The position numbers and the translations under genes are program-made. A stretch of 64,000 bases of DNA from Chrysophaeum taylorii (lineage: Eukaryota; Sar; Pelagophyceae; Pelagomonadales; Pelagomonadaceae), in NCBI GenBank assembly GCA_029834535.1, contig JAQMWT010000679.1, positions 111,796-175,795 on the forward strand, in the 5' to 3' direction. Below the pieces are notes generated by a model. That model worked only from the letters and a program-made list of their open reading frames with translations, was not told the origin of the DNA and searched no databases. Of this stretch, positions 21,280 through 31,658 are shown one piece after another; position 1 is the first letter of the stretch; each line of letters opens with the position of its first letter.

Positions 21280-22511
21280 GTTGAGCCTGCTGCTTAATGT
21301 TTTTTTATGGAATCTTCACCCTAACCCTGCAACCACGAACCGTTGTTGGTTGCGATGGAGGACGGCGCCTGACACGCTTGCTCCCTGCGGCGGCCCCGGC
21401 CGTCCCGGAGTGAGACGGTGCCTGCTCGCCTCCCGGGCTGGCCGGTTAGCACCCGGAAAGTCCGCGCTGGCTGGGATGGGGTTCGCTCGGTTGGGCAGAA
21501 CGCGACGGACAAGTCGATTGTTCGTGGACCAACACGTCCGCGGCCTGCGACGCTTTTGCACGACCTCGCACCACAAGACCGCGGTCCGCAGTGGCGGTCC
21601 ACCATCAACAAGTCCGTCCTCGTCCCTCGCCTCTGCCCCAACTGCGTGATTTTCCTCTGTGATTCCATACCGGCTCCTGCCGGTCCGGCCTGGCTCCCAT
21701 GCTCGGGAGATGTCTGAAGTTAGGTAGTTCGGTATCTTCATTTTTACCCAACCTACCTACTTGCCCCTTGAAGACCATCCCTCCCCTTGTCCGACGACGG
21801 TCCTGCTTTCTGGATCAAATGATTTCGGGTGACAACGCCCGAGTGCGACTCCGCGGACGCTAATTAAACTCCCTTTGTATTCTAAACCTGCACGTCACCG
21901 AGGCTGGCTCTCCGGGGCCCGTCGTGCGTGCCCTCAACTCTGCTGACCCACGAGTAGCTCCCACTCTTAAAACTACTACTGGCTTTTTTCCTTCTGCTGG
22001 GACTGCTCAGAGTGAGTGTTCCCTGAATGATACCGGGCCGGGTTGGAGTGCGTTGCCGCCAAGACATTTGTGCGAAGCAGGACTGCCAGCGCCCCTTCGG
22101 GAGAATTGTCGGGCGTCGAAGCCACTTCCCTTGCGGGGTTTCGGGGAGCTCCGGCAAAAGTCGGGGGCGGTGCAGCTCGCCTGTTATTAAAAATTCCCTA
22201 GAGCCTAGTAGAGGGACGCGGAAGATCCGAGAAGAATAAAATATCATCGACATAGGAACTATCAATTCAAACTATATTGCTCTGAGTTCTTGCGTCGAGG
22301 TCGACGCCAGTTGCAAGCGCCAACTTCTTCATGCGCCCGCCAGCATCTTGGGCCTGGAAAAAGTTATTTTAGGTCTCCTGTTGTGAGTCCAGGCGGGGAA
22401 ATTGATGTATCATTAGCAAGGGGATATTTATTATTAATACCCTGGATATCAGTTGACCTCTACGCACCCTACCCTTACCCTCGCGTCAGTGGAGAAAGCC
22501 AACGGCTTTAG
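21280..22511. other. Intergenic region containing a diverged dispersed repeat
   Basis: No gene is supported in these 1.2 kb. Positions about 21,340-21,520 resemble the dispersed repeat also found at 42,601-43,008 and, inverted, at 39,600-39,960; the shared core is TTCGCCTCCCG-like followed by a G/C-rich block and GCAG-rich sequence. A telomere-like CACCCTAACCCTG occurs at 21,319 and ACCCTACCCTTACCCT at 22,466. The remainder shows nothing recognisable. Confidence 0.45.
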
Positions 22512-23900
22512 ATGGCGTGCTCCGTGTGCGCGCGGCCGAGCAAGGCAAAGTGCGTGTGCGGAACGAGGGAGTATTGCTCGAAAGTGTGTCAAAGACATGA
22601 CTTTGCGGCGCACCGCACCACGTGCGCGCGGGTGCGATATTGTCTCCGGCGCGGCACAGCCGTGTTCGTGGTGGGGCTAGAGACAGCCAAGAAGTACAAT
22701 TGGCGGCGCGGCGTGGTGGACAAGAAATGCGATGACAACCGATGGTGCGTGCGGTTGAGCCACGACAAGTCGTTGCTCGTCAAAGCCGAGAACCTCCGTT
22801 CCATCCACCGTTGCGCGTCGCGCGTTTGCCTCATGCCGGGTGCAAGCGTCTCGTGCGAATCGTGTCACGCGTCGTGGTACTGCAATGAAAGATGTCGTGC
22901 CGACGACGCATTCCGCCACGGCCCGCGCTGCGTCAAGCTGGACGAATATGGCGAGGCGCCTGGGTCGATTGCGAGGATCGAGAAGATCTTTAGAGACCAA
23001 CGCGATCGCGAGAACGTACGGCTCGATGGTCGGCGCGTTGACACCTATGGACCAGACCTCGACAGGCTCCGGTTTTTGAAGGAAGTGGACGCGTGCGTGC
23101 GCGAGTTCCCAGAACTCGCGGAACTCCGAAGTGACATGAGGTCAGCCATCGACGCGATGATCGATTTCCGCAGGTGCGAGATGGATGCTGACATCAAGGC
23201 CAATCCTATGGGCGGGGGCGGCAACGACGACGACGAGGTGCCGTGCCCCGTGTGTATGATCAATCGCGACGACGCGGGAGGACTGTGTCGCGGTATGTGC
23301 TTCACGTGCGGCCTTTCAATCTGCGCGAGCTGTGCTGTTGACGTGGAGATAGCGTCCCCGCCTGTTGGCGACCAGTGCGATGACCTAGAATTGTACGAAG
23401 ACGAGTGCCCATTCGCACGCAAATGCCCCATATGTAACGCGGCATTTATGCCGCGCTGCACGGAGCGAGAACATCAAGAGCGCATGGAGCGCCTCCTGAG
23501 AAACAAACCCAATGGACGACATGTCCCTTTCGTTCTCATGTGCTTGGGCGATATCTTTTTGGAGGGGTGCGATGGCGTGCCTCCTGACAGCGCAAAAGCC
23601 GCCGAATTTTACGAAAAGGCGGCAGGAGTGGGCTCGCTCGAAGCCACCATCAAGCGAGGCAAAGTCGCTTGGCGGGATGGCAAGCCCATGGCTGCCAAGG
23701 AATGGTTCTCCAAGGCCGTCGACAAAAACTACGGCCCTGCGCGAGTGCAGCTTGCTAACCTCTATATCGCCTCGAACTATATACTAGGCGATAAGGAAAC
23801 CGCCGTCAGTTTGCTCAAGAAGGCCTTCAGCGAAAGCAAGGACGCCGCCGCTTTCGATGCCCTCCGCCGCGTTGGCGTTGGAGCCTCGGATCTTGTTTAG
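22512..23900 (+). CDS. MYND/RING-type zinc finger protein with Sel1-like repeats
   Basis: The protein is 462 aa from a single exon. An MYND finger starts at residue 3 (C-S-V-C, C-V-C, Y-C-S-K-V-C, H-x3-C). A second cysteine cluster with S-W-Y-C-N-E-R-C lies around residues 110-145. A RING-like set follows at about 250-325 (C-P-V-C-M, C-F-T-C-G, C-A-S-C-A, C-P-I-C-N). The last ~110 residues contain Sel1/TPR-like helices: A-A-E-F-Y-E-K-A-A, then A-K-E-W-F-S-K-A-V, then A-V-S-L-L-K-K-A-F, at ~36-residue spacing. MYND fingers bind proline-rich peptides, RING-like fingers recruit ubiquitin machinery, and Sel1 repeats scaffold complexes. Proteins of this mixed kind are multiplied in several marine algal genomes. 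The exact role is unknown; an adaptor or ubiquitin-related function is inference. Confidence 0.78.
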   Translation: MACSVCARPSKAKCVCGTREYCSKVCQRHDFAAHRTTCARVRYCLRRGTAVFVVGLETAKKYNWRRGVVDKKCDDNRWCVRLSHDKSLLVKAENLRSIHRCASRVCLMPGASVSCESCHASWYCNERCRADDAFRHGPRCVKLDEYGEAPGSIARIEKIFRDQRDRENVRLDGRRVDTYGPDLDRLRFLKEVDACVREFPELAELRSDMRSAIDAMIDFRRCEMDADIKANPMGGGGNDDDEVPCPVCMINRDDAGGLCRGMCFTCGLSICASCAVDVEIASPPVGDQCDDLELYEDECPFARKCPICNAAFMPRCTEREHQERMERLLRNKPNGRHVPFVLMCLGDIFLEGCDGVPPDSAKAAEFYEKAAGVGSLEATIKRGKVAWRDGKPMAAKEWFSKAVDKNYGPARVQLANLYIASNYILGDKETAVSLLKKAFSESKDAAAFDALRRVGVGASDLV

Positions 23901-24029
23901 GATGATAATGACCGTCATCCGAACATACCCTCCTTAAGCAACGTTCTCCCGCCAAGCTACACGGGCCCTTTCTTCTGATAATGTCCTGGCCATCAGTCGC
24001 TTACCACTACTTAGCTACAACACACGCAA

Positions 24030-27000
24030 TCAAATGTCACTCCACTCGTCTTCGTCACGAGGTGGTCTACTACGTTCTTCATCGAAGTCACAACCACCAG
24101 GATCATCGCCAGCGAGTACTGTAGCAGCGGCGTCACCAGATGGAGCGACAGCAGCAGACTGCGGGTCCTGTTGGTCATTAGGTTTGTGTCGCGGGGGCGG
24201 CGGCGGCGGTGGTACGCTGTCTTCGCCGATAGTATCGGTTTCTTCGTCTTGAGCGGTAAGACATGTTACATCGGCACGCGTCGTGATGGTGCTGGCATCG
24301 TCCAACGCAAAGTAAGATTCGAGCTGACGAGTGAATTCAAGGTTGCGGTCTTCCGTATCACTGGAAAGTCTACGTGATGGGTCGCTGGCGGGGCGCGGAC
24401 TGGGCCGGCGTTTTTTGCGCGGCGTCGAGAAAGCCAGGAGCACGGGCGATGGCTGCTCGGCGTGTCGGTGCGGTGGATTCGTAGTGTACATGTCATTTAT
24501 CTCGCTGCGTTCCGCTTTGGTGCGGAGCCGTGGCTTGACAGCCTCGCGAACCTGTGTTGCTTCAAGCGTCGAAACCGACACCGGGATGAGGTGCTCGTCG
24601 TCAGCCCAGGTTCTCTGGGGCGAAGGCGTCCGCCGCCGCGGGAGTTTTCGGGCCGACGGTGTTTGCTTGTGCCCGCTGTGCCCGCTCGTGCGCCGAGGCG
24701 ATGGAGTCCGCGACCGCCGATCGAGAGCCAGAGGGCTTGAGGTTCGCTTGGGTCGCGCAGGAGTCTGGACCATGACGGCGCGCTGTTCTGATGGCCCAGT
24801 GACTGCCGGCGAGCGGGAAGATGAAAGTTTCCGCTCGGTAATCACGAGCGGCGCTCCAGCGACTCGTTCGAGGTCCTCGACCATGGTTGCGATCTCTTGC
24901 AGCGAGGCCTGAATTTCGCGATCAACGGGCGTGGTAGTAGCGGCAGCGACACGCCTCATCAAGTGGTCGGGCGAGGTCCGTGGTGGCGGAGGTGGCGGAT
25001 CCTCGGATGATTCAGTCGACCTCTTCGTGGCTCCCGACAATCCCTCGATACTCGTGGCCTCAGATCCGGAGTAAACTGCGCTCGGCGCGTCGGTCGACGC
25101 TGAGACGTCCTTGCTATCTTCGTTGAGAGAGTACTCCTCCTCCTCCGTTGGAACAGCACCGACATGAGGTGTAGTTGCGTGCGGTGCTGCTTGTTGCCTG
25201 GCGGACGATTTCGGAGGAGAGGCTGCTGGCGATGTCTCGACACGTTGCGTCATTGCAAAGCGAACCGTATTGGCAGCACCGCGTAACGCGGCATGCTCCC
25301 TGTCACGAGAACAAGCCGTCTTCTCCGTGGTTCCTCTTCCCGAATTGGTACTTGAGGCTTCGTCGCTGAGTTGATACTGTGTTGCAGCCGGGGGATTACC
25401 AGCGAGTGCAGCTTCTTCAGGCGGTTCTCTTCCCAAAGTAGTAAGCGATTCGTCACTCGGCTCATCACCGCTAGGGGGCGCTCGCTGTGTTGAGGGATAT
25501 CCAACAGGCTCTCCCGCGGGTGCCCGGTGTGCCACCACTCGAATAGCCTTAGCAGCCGCACGGAAAGAGACGCGGTGCTGCTTGGTGTCTGCTTCTTTGG
25601 AGTTTAATTGATGTGGTGTTGCAAATCGCACGGCGTCGGAACGTAACGAGGTGTGGGCCCGCGCCACTTCCGTCTTACTATAAACAGCTTCATCATCGTG
25701 CGTCGCAGCTCGTCGCGATGTGGAGAGCCGCACGACGTCAGCGGCTGTGCGGAATGACGGGTGCGTTCGCGCGGTCACGGGAACACCGCTGTGTTCATCT
25801 TTCTCAATCTCCTGCTGCTCGTTTGATGACTCTCGGCTACTGCTATGGGAATTCGACGCGTGGACAATGTTCGCCGCTCTTTTTGATAACAGTGATTCGA
25901 GATCTGCTGTTTGCTGCTCTGACCCAGCCTGTTCGCGTGAAGATACTTGGCCGCGTAATGAAGTTTTCGCGCGTGCAACATACCCAGCAGGGCCATCAGG
26001 GGGATCCGCCGTCCACTGCTGCGACTGGTCATGTGACGAGGCATGGGTGCGGAGGATGGTCGCCACACGTTCGAGGTTGCCCGCGGTCTGCAACGAGAGT
26101 CCATTACCACCTGGGTTACTCGCAGGAGCTGCCATCTGCTGAGAGTCCTTGTGTGATGGCGCATGGCTTCTGGAGGCGGTCAAAGCATGAGCAACATGAA
26201 CTGTGGTTCGCAACGAAGGGTCGTTGTCGCGTGAAGGGTATCTGACTGAAGCCGCGGTCTCCTGCTCAGCGCTGTCGTGCGCAAAAGATGCTTGGCTGCG
26301 GAGATTGGCAGCGGCACGTATAGCGTTTGCCGCGCGTATAGCATTTGTCGCGCGTATCGCGTTTGCCGCCGTCTGCGAAGACAGGCCGTTACCATCTAAA
26401 GTATTCTGCTGCGGATCCTCGTATAATGGTGTCTGGCAAGCGGTCGCCGCTCTTGTGAAATGCACATTTGATCGCAATGATCCGTCGTCAGATACGAGGT
26501 CTCCGTAGGTATCTGCGGTCTGCTGCTCGGTACTCTGGTGTGCAACTGACGCTTGGCTGCGGAGAGCGGTCGCCGCCCGCACGGCGTTCGCCGCTGCCTC
26601 CAACGATAGTCCTTTACCATTTGAGACAGTCTGCTGCGGTTCCTCGTGTGATGGCGTCTGGCAAGAGCTCGCATCTCGTGTCATATGCACCTTAGCTCGC
26701 AACGATGGGTCTTCGCACGAAGGGTTTATGGAAGGAGCCCCGATCTGCTGCTCAGTGCTGTGGTGTGCCACTGACGCTTGGCTGCGGAGATCGACTGCCG
26801 CGCGTATAGCGTCTGCGGCCATCTGCGACGACAATCCGTAACCATCGGGGATAGTCTGCTGCGGGTCCTCGTGTAGTGGCGTCTGGCAAGCAGACGCCGC
26901 TCGTGTGATATATTCCTTTGATCGCAACAATGGGTCGTCAGATATGACGTCTCCGGCGGGAGCCGCGGTCTGCTGCTCAGGGCTGTGGTGTGCAGCTGAT

Positions 27001-30000
27001 GCTTGGTTGCGGAGAGCGGTCGCGGTCCGCACAGCGTTCGCCGCTGCCTCCAATGACAGTCCGTTTCCATTCCGGGCAGTCTGCTGCGGGGCCTCGCGCG
27101 ATGGCATCTGGTAAGCGGTCGCATCTCGTGCGATACGCACCTTAGATCGCAACGATGGGTCGTCAGACTTGAAGTCTCCGGCGTGAGGCGCGGTCTGCTG
27201 CTCGGTGCTGTGATGTGCAACTGACGCTTGGCCGCGGAGAGCGGTCGCCGCGCGCACAGCATCAGCCACAGTCTGTAACCTCATTCTGTTACCATCCAAG
27301 CCACTGGCGGTAGAAATCTGCTGCGCAACACGTGGATCCTCGCGTGATGGCGCTTGGTGGAAGGCGGTGCGTTCGACTTGCACCGCTGTCCGTAACGATT
27401 GAATATCGCGCAGAGGATCTTCAGCAGAAACTGCCGAGTACTCGTGTGAGGGCGCCTGGTCGTGGAAGGCAGTCGCCGAGAGCGCTGTTTGCGCCGCTGT
27501 CTGCAATGACAGCCCATAACCACCAAGGTCACTGTACGGAGCTGCAGTCTGTTGTGCAACGCAAGCGACCTCGCGCGGAAAGGCGGTCTCCGCACGTGCC
27601 ACTTGCACCGCCGTTCGCAACGATTGCACATCGTGCGCAAGGTCTTTGGCGGGAGGCGCTTTCTTCTGCAATCTCTGCGGTTGTTCGTATGATGACACCA
27701 CTTGGCCGCGAAACGCATTTGCCGAGTGAGCGACATGCGCCGTTGTCTGCAACCCATTACTACCAACCGGGCTGCTAGTAGGAGCATCAACTTGCTGCGG
27801 TTCCTTGTGTGATGGCTTGTGGCTGGCTCGGGTGCCTTTGACCGACATTCGCAATGATGGAATGTCGCGGAGGTGATCTCCGACAAAATCCGGAGTCTGA
27901 TGTGTACTCTGCGGTTGACTGTCTGACGGTGCTTCTTCGCCGCGAAACGCGGCCTCCGCGCGCGCGACTTGCGTTGGCTTTTGGAACAAGAGCCCATCCA
28001 CGCTCGTAGTGACAGGATCTGCAGTTTGCAAAGCAACCCGAGCGGTCTCGTGTGCTAAGGCGGTCGCTGCACGCGGGACTTGTGTCGATTTGCTTAACAA
28101 CGGCTCGCAATGTACACTGTCACGGGCCGTGGTCTGCGTGCTGTAGTGTACGAATTGTCTGCGGGAGCTACGTGCTGGGAACGTGACCTGCTCTGGTCTT
28201 CGTAATGATGACTCGTCGCGAACAAGATCCTCTACAGTGGTCTGCGTGCTGTGGTGCGCAAATTTTCCGTGGGAGCTACGTGCTGGAAGCGTGACAAGCG
28301 CCGGTGTTCGTATTGATGACTCCTCGCGAACAAGATCTCCGACAGCGGTCTGCGTGCTGTGATGCGCAAATTGTCTGTAGGAAACACGCGATGGGAGCGT
28401 GACGTTCGCCGTTGCCAGGCCCCGCGGGCTATCCGCGGGAAACACTGTGGTTTGTCGCGTCAAGTCAGGCTGCGTTTGGCACCGGAAGGCATTAGCCGCT
28501 TGCGCTGCGCCAAAGGACGGTGCTTGTTGACTCAAGTTTCGGTCAGGCCTGTCTATCCCTGATTGTACTTGTTCCCAACCATTCGTCTTTTCCGGCGAAG
28601 TGGCGACTGCAGCACGAAGAGCCGGGCCATCCCGGAGCGGAGAACGGTCAGATAGCTCTTCCCCGAACGAGGGTTGTTTAGGTGAGGTGGTCGATGTCAG
28701 CGGATACGAATCGCTCTGTTCGCCGTGCTGCTGTTCTTCAACTTGAGATTGACCCCAAGTGCGAGTCGCTTCACGCGCAAGATTGACAACAGTCTGGAAC
28801 GACGGTCCATCACCGAATGAACTATTGTCGCGGTGCGCATCTTCAATCTCGTCATGTTTGTGGAAGCTCTCCGCCGTCCGCCACTCACCGACACGAAACG
28901 ACCGCGGGTCGCGCCCCACTGGCTCCAAGTACCGCTGCTCAACGGCGGCGGCTTGGTCCGTCAAGCGGCGTGCCGCTTGCCGCACTGATTGTGCCGCAGC
29001 GCTCCATGACGTTTCCGGACGCCATTTTGGCGTGGGATCCACGTACCAGTCCTCTTGTCTGGGGCTTCGGAGATTGGATCTCGCGGCAGCGGCCGCCGGC
29101 GCACTTTCGTCCCAACCGGATGTCGCGGCACGCCTTTCCGAAGACCGATCGACATCGTTGTCGTCGTAACTGTCATCCGGTCTTCTTTGTCGGCTGCCGT
29201 TTTTATCCTCATCCGATGCGAATGCAGGCGCCGGTCTCGCGTAATTATCGTCATCCGACATGGCAGACCGGAATGCGGCGTCCGCCGCAGCGCGCAGCGC
29301 GATGTCGTCTTTCTCGCGTCGTCGCGACGCAAACCGCACCGAGTCGGTCGTCGTGCTCAACGATTTGTATTCTTGGTCAGTGTCGTCTGCAACGAGGGGC
29401 GTACCCTCATTACCCTCCTCCTCCTCCTCCTCCTCCTTGAAAACGGTTGGCCGTTGGCGAGTCGTCGGACGGGATGGCGTTGTGACGGGAGGGTCGGTGA
29501 CCGGTGAGCGGGGCGACGAGTCATTAGAGTACGAGAGGTAGTCGTAGTCGTCGCGAGGCGTCGACTTGAGTGCGACGGGGCGAGGCGGGGGCGATTCGGC
29601 TCGTCTGGAAGGCGAAGGGACCTCTCGCCTGAGGTGCGGGGGCTCTTCTGGCTTGAATCGTCTTGTGGGAGAGTCTCTCGTATTGTCCAAGCACGCACGA
29701 AGGCGAGGCCTTCTCGGGGCGGGCTTTGACGTCGACGCGGGAATATCCCAGGCAGCAGGCTTGCTGAGCTCGCGCGACTTGCGCACCGTCAACAGCCGTT
29801 CCGATGGAGGCCGAGCAGGCGCAGGGGCATTGAGGTCGCAGTAAAAGGCCACGGGCGACTTCTTCGCGGCGACGAGTGCGTCCGAGGACCCGCCCTCGTC
29901 GACCGACGGTTTCTGGATCATAGGCTCATCCTCGGGTTTGGTCTTCAGCTTGCGCCTCGGCTTCCCGCCCGAAAGTCGTACCTTCTGGTTCCCGATCACG

Positions 30001-30452
30001 ATCACGACTGGTCTCTGCCCCTCCCCGTAATCGACGGCGGCGTCGCCTGACTCAGTTTCCCGCTCGTTGTCGTCGTCGATGTCGTCCTCGACGTCGTCGT
30101 CGTCGGGCACGCCAACGTCGCGACGACTCGGCTCCGTTGGCGCCTCTTTTAGAGACGCGCCATTCTGGCGTGACCGGAGCCCCGCGCGGCGCGAAGACTC
30201 TTCGCCACCGCCACCACCAGCTTCGTGATGGTCCAGAGGAACATCTTCCTGGTAGTCGACAGGAAAGTCGCAGCCTCGCGGCAGCCACTCGACGCTCCGG
30301 AACCCTGCGGCGCGGTTCTGCTCGTACTCGCTGTGCGACTCGCGATACTCTTCGAGGTGCCGTGGGTACGGCACCTCGCCGTGGTTCGGTCTCCTCAACA
30401 TCGCGGAGCCAACAGCAAACGTCCGCGAGTACCGTTCAACGGCTTTCCTCAT
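24030..30452 (-). CDS. Very large disordered protein with tandem ~74-residue repeats
   Basis: This is a continuous open frame of 2,140 aa starting at the ATG at 30452. The same frame continues upstream for 16 codons to a likely splice acceptor (TTTTAG, 30501-30506), so a 5' exon may exist and the true start may differ. The first ~70 residues look folded and rich in Tyr/Arg. The rest is polar and mostly disordered. The middle carries imperfect tandem units, each with G-L-S-x-x-A-A-x-A-x-R, L-R-x-Q-A-S, E-Q-Q-T-A and a D-P-S-L-R-S-like segment. Shorter S-T-Q-T-containing units lie before them. The C-terminal third is Ser/Pro/Arg-rich with R-x-x-S/T-P sites and ends in an acidic D-E-D-E-W-S-D-I. 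I do not recognise the family. A structural or cytoskeletal role would fit, but this is only a guess. Confidence 0.7.
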   Translation of the reverse strand: MRKAVERYSRTFAVGSAMLRRPNHGEVPYPRHLEEYRESHSEYEQNRAAGFRSVEWLPRGCDFPVDYQEDVPLDHHEAGGGGGEESSRRAGLRSRQNGASLKEAPTEPSRRDVGVPDDDDVEDDIDDDNERETESGDAAVDYGEGQRPVVIVIGNQKVRLSGGKPRRKLKTKPEDEPMIQKPSVDEGGSSDALVAAKKSPVAFYCDLNAPAPARPPSERLLTVRKSRELSKPAAWDIPASTSKPAPRRPRLRACLDNTRDSPTRRFKPEEPPHLRREVPSPSRRAESPPPRPVALKSTPRDDYDYLSYSNDSSPRSPVTDPPVTTPSRPTTRQRPTVFKEEEEEEEGNEGTPLVADDTDQEYKSLSTTTDSVRFASRRREKDDIALRAAADAAFRSAMSDDDNYARPAPAFASDEDKNGSRQRRPDDSYDDNDVDRSSERRAATSGWDESAPAAAAARSNLRSPRQEDWYVDPTPKWRPETSWSAAAQSVRQAARRLTDQAAAVEQRYLEPVGRDPRSFRVGEWRTAESFHKHDEIEDAHRDNSSFGDGPSFQTVVNLAREATRTWGQSQVEEQQHGEQSDSYPLTSTTSPKQPSFGEELSDRSPLRDGPALRAAVATSPEKTNGWEQVQSGIDRPDRNLSQQAPSFGAAQAANAFRCQTQPDLTRQTTVFPADSPRGLATANVTLPSRVSYRQFAHHSTQTAVGDLVREESSIRTPALVTLPARSSHGKFAHHSTQTTVEDLVRDESSLRRPEQVTFPARSSRRQFVHYSTQTTARDSVHCEPLLSKSTQVPRAATALAHETARVALQTADPVTTSVDGLLFQKPTQVARAEAAFRGEEAPSDSQPQSTHQTPDFVGDHLRDIPSLRMSVKGTRASHKPSHKEPQQVDAPTSSPVGSNGLQTTAHVAHSANAFRGQVVSSYEQPQRLQKKAPPAKDLAHDVQSLRTAVQVARAETAFPREVACVAQQTAAPYSDLGGYGLSLQTAAQTALSATAFHDQAPSHEYSAVSAEDPLRDIQSLRTAVQVERTAFHQAPSREDPRVAQQISTASGLDGNRMRLQTVADAVRAATALRGQASVAHHSTEQQTAPHAGDFKSDDPSLRSKVRIARDATAYQMPSREAPQQTARNGNGLSLEAAANAVRTATALRNQASAAHHSPEQQTAAPAGDVISDDPLLRSKEYITRAASACQTPLHEDPQQTIPDGYGLSSQMAADAIRAAVDLRSQASVAHHSTEQQIGAPSINPSCEDPSLRAKVHMTRDASSCQTPSHEEPQQTVSNGKGLSLEAAANAVRAATALRSQASVAHQSTEQQTADTYGDLVSDDGSLRSNVHFTRAATACQTPLYEDPQQNTLDGNGLSSQTAANAIRATNAIRAANAIRAAANLRSQASFAHDSAEQETAASVRYPSRDNDPSLRTTVHVAHALTASRSHAPSHKDSQQMAAPASNPGGNGLSLQTAGNLERVATILRTHASSHDQSQQWTADPPDGPAGYVARAKTSLRGQVSSREQAGSEQQTADLESLLSKRAANIVHASNSHSSSRESSNEQQEIEKDEHSGVPVTARTHPSFRTAADVVRLSTSRRAATHDDEAVYSKTEVARAHTSLRSDAVRFATPHQLNSKEADTKQHRVSFRAAAKAIRVVAHRAPAGEPVGYPSTQRAPPSGDEPSDESLTTLGREPPEEAALAGNPPAATQYQLSDEASSTNSGRGTTEKTACSRDREHAALRGAANTVRFAMTQRVETSPAASPPKSSARQQAAPHATTPHVGAVPTEEEEYSLNEDSKDVSASTDAPSAVYSGSEATSIEGLSGATKRSTESSEDPPPPPPRTSPDHLMRRVAAATTTPVDREIQASLQEIATMVEDLERVAGAPLVITERKLSSSRSPAVTGPSEQRAVMVQTPARPKRTSSPLALDRRSRTPSPRRTSGHSGHKQTPSARKLPRRRTPSPQRTWADDEHLIPVSVSTLEATQVREAVKPRLRTKAERSEINDMYTTNPPHRHAEQPSPVLLAFSTPRKKRRPSPRPASDPSRRLSSDTEDRNLEFTRQLESYFALDDASTITTRADVTCLTAQDEETDTIGEDSVPPPPPPPRHKPNDQQDPQSAAVAPSGDAAATVLAGDDPGGCDFDEERSRPPRDEDEWSDI
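26150..27330 (-). repeat. Tandem 222-226 bp coding repeat
   Basis: Recurring landmarks (TTACCAT-like) at about 26391, 26613, 26836, 27061 and 27287 give a period of 222-226 bp, or about 74 codons, within the large minus-strand protein gene. More diverged units extend to roughly 25,800 and 28,400. All stay in frame. One unit carries an extra triplication of an A-I-R-A-like 7-residue block near 26310-26360. Confidence 0.75.
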
Positions 30453-30633
30453 ACGTGAGTCAAGGCCGTAACCTCCAGCTTTGTAGTAAGGACAGTCACC
30501 CTAAAACTAGACCCTATCTCTCTCTCCCCAAAGGTGCCACATCAGACGAAAAATCCTGCCCTTAAGAGACTTGTATACAACGAAACCGCCCAACATTTCG
30601 TAAACATGTTCAAGATGTACGCGCAAGGCGCAG

Positions 30634-31068
30634 TTGGCCATCCTTTCGACCACTCTGAACTCTTCGGCACTGTTCTTCCCATCGTTTTGTAAACCCACCA
30701 TCGTCGACCCGGACACCGACCCGGACACCGATGCCCCCATCACCGGCTGCGCGCGCCTGACCTCTGCCGACCTTCAAGCCGGAACTGGCGCCGCCAACTC
30801 GCAAGAGAAGACGCAGCTGTCGTTCCTGAAGTCGGGCGTCTCGGCGATCAAGGGCTACTCGGCGAAGAAGATCCAGGAAATGCTCGCTACCTACAACCTG
30901 GAAGCCTACACCAACCCCGAGGCGGGCAAGATTTCCCTCATCAAACACCTCGAAAAGCAGTTTGGCATGGAAATCCAACCCGCGTGGCTCCCCGAGACTC
31001 GTCGTGCGAAATTCGCCCCCGGCAGCGCGAAAGAGCCCGCACAACCACCCAAGAAGAAGAAGAAATAG
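30634..31068 (+). CDS. Small lysine-tailed hypothetical protein, start not resolved
   Basis: The frame is open here but has no ATG near its beginning, so the 5' exon or the start is missing from this model. The ORF starts with D-P-D-T repeats (a 12-bp duplication at 30717-30742). A helical segment follows, reading S-A-I-K-G-Y-S-A-K-K-I-Q-E-M-L ... I-S-L-I-K-H-L-E-K-Q-F-G, about the size of a SAP or SWIB-like helix bundle, and then a K-K-K-K-K tail. Past the TAG at 31066 the same frame stays open for another 138 codons to 31482 and reads as ordinary basic protein (V-V-T-L-K-T-K-A-D-E-P). It may be a gene broken by one nonsense mutation, or one with an unseen intron. The function is unknown. 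Confidence 0.4.
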   Translation: MAILSTTLNSSALFFPSFCKPTIVDPDTDPDTDAPITGCARLTSADLQAGTGAANSQEKTQLSFLKSGVSAIKGYSAKKIQEMLATYNLEAYTNPEAGKISLIKHLEKQFGMEIQPAWLPETRRAKFAPGSAKEPAQPPKKKKK

Positions 31069-31658
31069 CCTGACGATGTAGATGTCGTTACACTGAAAAC
31101 CAAAGCCGACGAGCCCGTCACCAAGTCCAAACGCGCCTCCGGCGCCCATCGTGTACCGCTCTCCCTCATTCAAGCTCCAAACACGAACTTGAAAGCCTCT
31201 AAGTCCAAGGCTACCCCATCAGCTCCTCTTACTTACCTCAATTGGGCACCCAGTATGTCCGCCAGGAAGCACAGCACAGCTTGGCAGAAGCTCCGGGGGC
31301 ACGTTGGGGCCCGTAGTGGTCTTCATCTGATAGCCATCACAGCAAAGAAGACACCATCTGACGCCACCTCGCAAGTGACGAACTTCCGACCAGCTATTCG
31401 GGCGACCGGCCCCGCCGCTCGGCCCCCGCTGTTTAGGGCTTCGAAAGACCTTCGGGGGGCGACAATCTATTCGCGCCCTTAACGAGTCGGGTTGGCCGGT
31501 TCGTTGCTGCGGCACTTTCGCTTTCGTCTGATAAATCCGTCGTATAAGCTTTTTCAATAACCGAGAATGCCCCTCCCACCTTAATTGGCACGCACTAGGG
31601 TGGCATGCCGAGGATGGGCACCTATACGCGAGAGGTCAATTGAGAAATGCCCGGCCCA
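31069..31658. other. Downstream open frame and intergenic sequence
   Basis: The first ~415 bp continue the reading frame of the preceding small gene after its stop. The rest, to the end of the following minus-strand gene, shows no gene. It is G/C-rich around 31290-31480. Confidence 0.35.

Noticed and set aside
26150-27330. Repeat array considered as CRISPR-like or satellite
   Set aside because: Units are 222-226 bp, stay in frame in a protein gene and have no spacers, so they are coding repeats.
30610-31173. Minus-strand 187-codon frame opposite the lysine-tailed small gene
   Set aside because: Gly/Leu/Arg-rich antisense composition and no motif. The plus strand reads as a more natural helical protein, though neither is certain.
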